Source: Apostichopus japonicus
Lineage: Eukaryota > Echinodermata > Holothuroidea > Aspidochirotida > Stichopodidae
Assembly: GCF_037975245.1 (NCBI RefSeq)
Contig: NC_092580.1
Span: forward strand, 10,143,001-10,207,000
Reading direction: 5' to 3'
DNA: 64,000 nucleotides
Shown: one piece after another, positions 59,324 to 64,000 of the stretch
How the letters are laid out: each line of letters opens with the position of its first letter
How positions within the stretch are numbered: position 1 is the stretch's first letter
Made by a program: the position numbers and the translations under genes
The notes under the pieces: model-generated
What the model was told of the DNA's origin: nothing
The model's database searches: none
What the model saw: only the letters and a program-made list of their open reading frames with translations

Positions 59324-60472
59324 ATGAATTACACTGAAAATACAAGTTCGTTGTATTTTCAACATACAAACACCGACGGCTATATTATGATGACTATTAT
59401 TCTGCATCTTATTCTAACTATCGTCATAGTGATTGGCAACGGATTGGTAATTATTGCCTACTTTACCAACAGTTCCGTGAGGGCTGTTCCATTCAATAGA
59501 TACATACTTTCTTTGGCTGCTGCTGATTTCATGGTGGGCGTGACATCGGTCCCACTTTTCGCACGTGACGTAATCTTGTATGACGTTGAATTACCAATGT
59601 TGACGTACATTACATTCAGGTGGTGCTTTCGGTTTCCGCTTGTTTTGTCCGTTTTTGTGATAACAATGATGACGCATGATCGTCTGATGTTGGCTTCGGA
59701 TCCAATAAAGTACCACACTTCAAAATGTAATAGCAGGACCAATAGATATATTTTGCGGACATGGATTGCATGTTTAGCTTACTCGAGTATGCACACAATT
59801 CTCGCCGTCCTCGTTGCGGAGGTAATTCTACCCAAGGATGGAGAATTGTTTACTCCAGTACATCATTTCCTAACAAGAGCTTTTGTGGATTTCATTGAAT
59901 CTATTTTCAACTTTGTAGTTCCATTGCTGATCCTTATTACTCTGAATCTGATATTTATAGTGAAACTACGGAGATCATTGCAAATCTTCAAAGGTGATCA
60001 ATACAATGCCGAAGCGAAGTTAAAAGACCAGCCCAGAACCGTCTGCGAACAAGTGACTTCTCAGGGTAAATCCGATGTGGTAATCAGCTCAGTGTCGGCG
60101 GAATCTAAGTACGTCCAAACCTCTACAGTTACTAAACATAAAGGGCGTTCCGAAAGCAATCTACGTCGTGTTGCACGTAACCTGTTTCTTCTCGTCAGTA
60201 TTTATCTACTCTGCTGGGTTCCAATGAATGTAATCATAGCACTTGCCCTTTTCTCTATTTTTTCACCTTTCGTTGTTCTTCATTTTGCAATGGTGATAGT
60301 GATGTCCAACTCTGCCGTAAATCCACTGCTATATGCAGTAACGTCTGCAAAGTATAGACATGCAATGTTGCAAGTTTGTCGTGGGAGTCAGAAGAAGAAG
60401 CAGAAGGCAACTCGCAATGACTTGGAATCAACCGTTGGAGCCAATTATAGTATTCGACAAAGCTGTAGGTAA
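59324..60472 (+). CDS. Rhodopsin-class 7TM receptor 5
   Basis: Single-exon, 382-residue receptor. Visible signatures: GNG in TM1 (38-40), LAAAD in TM2 (64-68), W100-x-x-R103-F-P105 in TM3, DRL at 119-121 followed by ASDPIKY, CWVP at 297-300 in TM6, NPLLY at 333-337 in TM7, then a Lys-rich tail (KKKQK). Position 3.25 is Tyr instead of the conserved Cys and position 3.32 is not Asp. N-terminal sequons N2-YT and N6-TS. The third intracellular loop, about 216-278, is Ser/Thr-rich. The ATG at 59324 is the first in frame and leaves about 20 residues before TM1. It most resembles receptors 4 and 6 by its DRL and DP(I/V)K segments. Confidence 0.95.
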   Translation: MNYTENTSSLYFQHTNTDGYIMMTIILHLILTIVIVIGNGLVIIAYFTNSSVRAVPFNRYILSLAAADFMVGVTSVPLFARDVILYDVELPMLTYITFRWCFRFPLVLSVFVITMMTHDRLMLASDPIKYHTSKCNSRTNRYILRTWIACLAYSSMHTILAVLVAEVILPKDGELFTPVHHFLTRAFVDFIESIFNFVVPLLILITLNLIFIVKLRRSLQIFKGDQYNAEAKLKDQPRTVCEQVTSQGKSDVVISSVSAESKYVQTSTVTKHKGRSESNLRRVARNLFLLVSIYLLCWVPMNVIIALALFSIFSPFVVLHFAMVIVMSNSAVNPLLYAVTSAKYRHAMLQVCRGSQKKKQKATRNDLESTVGANYSIRQSCR

Positions 60473-63341
60473 CTGAGATTCCTGCCAGGTTATTTTCACT
60501 AATTTGTAGTTATTAATAGTTTTTGATCATGTTTCAAGATATAGTTGTACTCTGAGTTTTGTCGTGGAATATATTTCCGAAGCGAACTTTTAAGCATTTT
60601 TCTTTGGATCAATTTAATAATGCCCATACAAAGGAAGTAATAAGGTGCTGATGTCAACCGGTATCATGAATATTCAATTGTTTAAAATGCTACTTAATGG
60701 AAAGTAAGATTATACTGAACTCGACGTTAATATTTGGCTTCGATTCACTCAATTAAGGCGGTAAATCAACAAACTTGTTGTGATAACAGTTGAACTGGAT
60801 TAGACTTAACAATGGTGATGAACTTGGAAAGTATTTTACAAACGTTTTGTAAGACTCAGTAAAGATGACAGAGGACAATGTTGCAGCTTTACTTAATAAG
60901 GGCTTCAATCTATAACAGAAAATATATGGTCCCCGATGTCTGGATGACTGGAAACTATCATCTTCAGATCACCTGATATTTTTTATTTGTAGAAGCGACA
61001 ACGCAAATATGAATAGTTTATCAATATAATATCAATGTAATATCAATGTAACAAGACTCTGTGTGATGAACTTTCAGTAAGTGTTACGGCGTCAATTGTT
61101 ATGAATTCATACATCTATTAACTTGGCAACAGGCAGCCTTCACTTCTAAACTTCAGCGTCCCTTATACTCCAACGCTGCTGAAGTACATTGATGAAGTTT
61201 TTGAACTGATTTCCTTTTGTAAGGGACCAATCATTTGGTGACCTAATGTATCGGTGTCATATTGTATATATTGATTAAATGCGTTGGTTTTGTTTTGTTT
61301 TTCCTTTCTTTCTCACGCATAAACTGAACGACTCGTATAGCTTTAATATTTAAGTTGATAGAAATCTATAATTGTAAAGTTTCAATCCATGTTATAGCAA
61401 GCATAAAAATCAAAGTAGTCAGATATAGGCCACATAGCGAGAAAATGTTCAGAAAATTTAACGATTCCGTTGACTTTATTGTTGTTTCTTTAGCATTCAT
61501 TTTAACGCCTATAGCTAAACTTCTTACTGTACTCCTTCCTTACAGTTTCTATTGACATGTGCGGCCAGAAACTTTAGTATTTACATGTAAACTTGCATTT
61601 ATGTGGTCAGCCTTTGTTATAACATATGCCGATCATCTCAGTTTAAGGTCTCTCAGTTAGTAGAAATATGATCATAACCTGCAGTTTTATATAGGGTAAC
61701 CCAGGGAGGGGGTGACGCACGCGGGAATACGTGTTGAATTTTATGAGTGAAAAAATGTTAGTTATATAGCATGAAGGTTAATTTCTCTACTGGGCATAGT
61801 GAGTTTGAAACGGAGTTCTACGTTTTTTTTTTAGGATTTGAGGTATTTTTGCTTAGGTGCGCGTGTATATGTTTATATATATACGTCAATGTACCAGAAA
61901 TATTCCGTACAGTCAAGCGTTGCGCATTCGACGCATTTGCTCATCTGAAGTCGATTTTGATTCCCGTACTAAAGAACTGTCACAACACCTTCTAAACAGA
62001 CAGTATTTTTGGGGTATATATATATATATATATATATATGTCAATTTATTATTTCTCCTTGCAGTGATATAATTTTTCTTTGAAAATCACTTCTCATTTA
62101 AATTGAACGCTGACCTCTGGCTGTTACCTATCATTCTGAAGTTTTTCGAAATCCTAAAATGGGACATCTTCCTAGCTACGAAATTGAAGAAAATTGGCTC
62201 AGTCATTTATGACACAAACTTGAAGTTATAACAGACATACGCACTCACTTGTACACAACCTACCCACACACATACGTAGGCTTTTAATGTCCAAAATGAC
62301 CAACCCACTAAAACATCCCATCCTCCTTATGTAGGAGCGATGAGAAACATTGCACACATGTTAATGTAAACATGGATTATATTACTGTCTGAAAGTCATA
62401 AATCTCTTTTTTTAATACTCTTTGTATTCGGGTTATTTATCAATTCAAAACTATCAACTTGAGGATTGAAAACATTAATCAGTACATGGTTCTACGCCTT
62501 ACAGATCCGTGCAATTGACATGAGTATAGAGGCATATGATTCGTTGGAATAATTCCATGATGTTAACTGGTGAAAAAAGAACATATTCAGAATGTCCGGT
62601 GAAATTTAATTGGATAGTCAGATTCCCGTTTCGAGAGCTATCACTTTGTTTCATAAATTCCGCAAGACCGCAACCATCAGACAAAATTCAATTTACCTTT
62701 TAAATCTTAATTGCTGTAATTAGAGAAATTCTCTGCGGCAGTCGCGTGACTTCTTTCTTTGCATTGACAAATGGTTATGGAAGGACGTGAGCAAATGAGA
62801 CAGTGAATTTGTAAGTGTATGTATGTATGTATGTCAGATCCTCCTGCAATCAGGAACTCGCGAAGAAGCCATCATTGGCTTATCAAAGCTCTAAGTCTCT
62901 TAGATTCGGGCCTTCCATTGTTCAAGAAACTCCGTGGAGCAGGAAAGTTGTCAAATCAAAGAGGAAAGAAGAAGGGAAAAAAACCCGGAGAGGCATTACT
63001 ACTTTTAATCAAAAACTTGAAATCATTTTTACCTCAAACTTTGAATTTGATATTATGGTTTAAATGAGGCGGTATACACGATTATAGCAAGTTATTTAAC
63101 AGGTGAATGACTTTATTTTCAATTCGGGTGACGCAGAGACGTGCGCGATCGGATAAGGATTTCACATTTTTTTTTGGTGGAAGTTTTCAAATTTCTCATT
63201 TTAACACAGTGGACGTATAAATGCAGCTGCTCATGGAACATTATCGAGTATCATTCGCATTATTTGTGGTCGTTTTCCAATATATTTCCAACGTAAACTC
63301 GACATTTGATATCGTCAAAATTTGATTGAAACAAATATACG
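60473..63341. other. Intergenic between receptors 5 and 6
   Basis: About 2.9 kb without a recognisable gene. Holds a short (AT)n tract at about 62016-62039 and (ATGT)n at 62817-62833. Open frames at 61355-61555, 61771-61995 and 62815-63067 show no known motif. Confidence 0.45.
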
Positions 63342-64000
63342 ATGGATGAAGACACAACTACAGTAACGTCAATAACGTTTTCTGTCAATTCAACCTTCGA
63401 CGAGATCGTTTCTTCTCCGTATGGAATCGTCGTCCTAGGCTTAATATGCACTCTATCGCCCTTCATTATATGTGCTAATGCATTGGTTATAATTAGTTAC
63501 AAAATGGATACCCGTATTCGCAATGTCCCATACAATCTGTACATTACAAACCTTGCTATTGCCGACTTGATGGTAGGGATTGTAAGTCTTCCTCTCACCA
63601 TCTTCCTCTTATTTGTAGACGAATCACAAATATTTCTGTTTCAGATTTGCGGTTGGTTTATACGGTATCCTCTCTTTCTGTCTGTTTTTCTGATAATGTT
63701 AATGACCTTTGACCGATTAAAAATGGTGTCTGATCCTGTTAAGCATAAAATGGAAAGTACCAGCGGAACCAATCTGAAGTATGTTATCTTTGTTTGGATA
63801 TTTTCTGCTCTCTATGCACTTTCGAACTATATTCCTTATTGGCTGGGTGCCCTGTTGTGGCCAGAACTCTCAGAGGATAGCGATGAGAGTGATATCAGGT
63901 TTGAGGTTTTTGTGACAGTTTTCGGCGAATTTATCTTTAACTTTGTAATTCCGCTCTCCGCTTTAGTGTACATGAATATCGCTTTCATTGTGAAGCTCAG
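63342..64000 (+). CDS. Rhodopsin-class 7TM receptor 6, cut by window end
   Basis: Open frame from ATG 63342 to the last base without a stop (219 residues plus two bases). Visible signatures: AN in TM1 (45-46), LAIAD in TM2 (71-75), W105-x-x-R108-Y-P110 in TM3, DRL at 124-126 followed by VSDPVKH, TM4 (YVIFVWIFSALYALSNY), and TM5 ending IAFIVKL. TM6-TM7 lie beyond the window. Position 3.25 is Phe, not Cys. Sequon N16-ST is near the N terminus. It lies head-to-tail with receptor 5, 2.9 kb downstream, which suggests a local tandem pair. Confidence 0.93.
   Translation, partial: MDEDTTTVTSITFSVNSTFDEIVSSPYGIVVLGLICTLSPFIICANALVIISYKMDTRIRNVPYNLYITNLAIADLMVGIVSLPLTIFLLFVDESQIFLFQICGWFIRYPLFLSVFLIMLMTFDRLKMVSDPVKHKMESTSGTNLKYVIFVWIFSALYALSNYIPYWLGALLWPELSEDSDESDIRFEVFVTVFGEFIFNFVIPLSALVYMNIAFIVKL

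Overview
The window looks like nuclear DNA of an invertebrate deuterostome, most likely an echinoderm (sea cucumber or similar). This is an inference from gene content: multi-exon genes with GT-AG introns, an AT-rich background, RTE- and CR1/L2-type LINEs, many MITE-like DNA transposons, long microsatellites, and above all a cluster of intronless rhodopsin-class 7TM receptors like the tandem arrays of sensory-type receptors known from the sea urchin genome. No species can be named from the sequence alone.

Layout. (1) 18-4158, minus strand: the first six recognisable coding exons of an ACAD9-type mitochondrial acyl-CoA dehydrogenase; the rest of the gene lies beyond base 1. (2) Six single-exon receptor genes: 5655-6983 (+), 11586-12764 (-), 19119-20294 (-), 38177-39304 (-), 59324-60472 (+), and one cut by the window end, 63342-64000 (+). 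The second and third are products of a tandem segmental duplication (about 8523-13506 and 17448-23169). Each duplicate later received its own DNA-transposon insertion, and the other duplicate preserves the empty site. (3) 25155-33730, plus strand: a ten-exon D-glutamate-cyclase-like (DGLUCY/C14orf159 family) gene. Its N-terminal DUF1445 half is well kept, but its C-terminal DUF4392 half has lost family motifs and carries a 46-residue internal duplication. Its introns hold a (TGA)n tract, a 68-bp minisatellite and about 1.44 kb of pure (ATCT)n. A displaced copy of its exons 4-5 sits at 15.1-16.0 kb, joined to a dead RTE reverse-transcriptase fragment. (4) 43279-46868, minus strand: three exons of an apolipoprotein-L-like gene. 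(5) 55.3-58.7 kb: a nearly complete CR1/L2-like LINE with few disabling mutations, preceded by an array of short imperfect palindromes.

Mobile DNA. Three insertions (9189-10532, 20616-22830, 49545-51521) form one family with CAGG(G/C)GCGTATCCAGG-type ends and 5-bp target duplications. They contain nested smaller elements with 8-bp target duplications. A separate 317-bp element at 46990-47306 also has a perfect 8-bp duplication, and a 667-bp element lies at 53519-54185.

How the parts relate. The receptors are the shared theme. They are diverged paralogues that keep most 7TM signatures; five of six keep an uncommon TM3 tract, and the family-wide TM3 cysteine is missing at the aligned site. This fits a lineage-specific chemosensory-type expansion. 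The metabolic and APOL-like genes are interspersed and have no evident functional link to them. All exon models are read by eye from splice signals and family resemblance; no database search was run.
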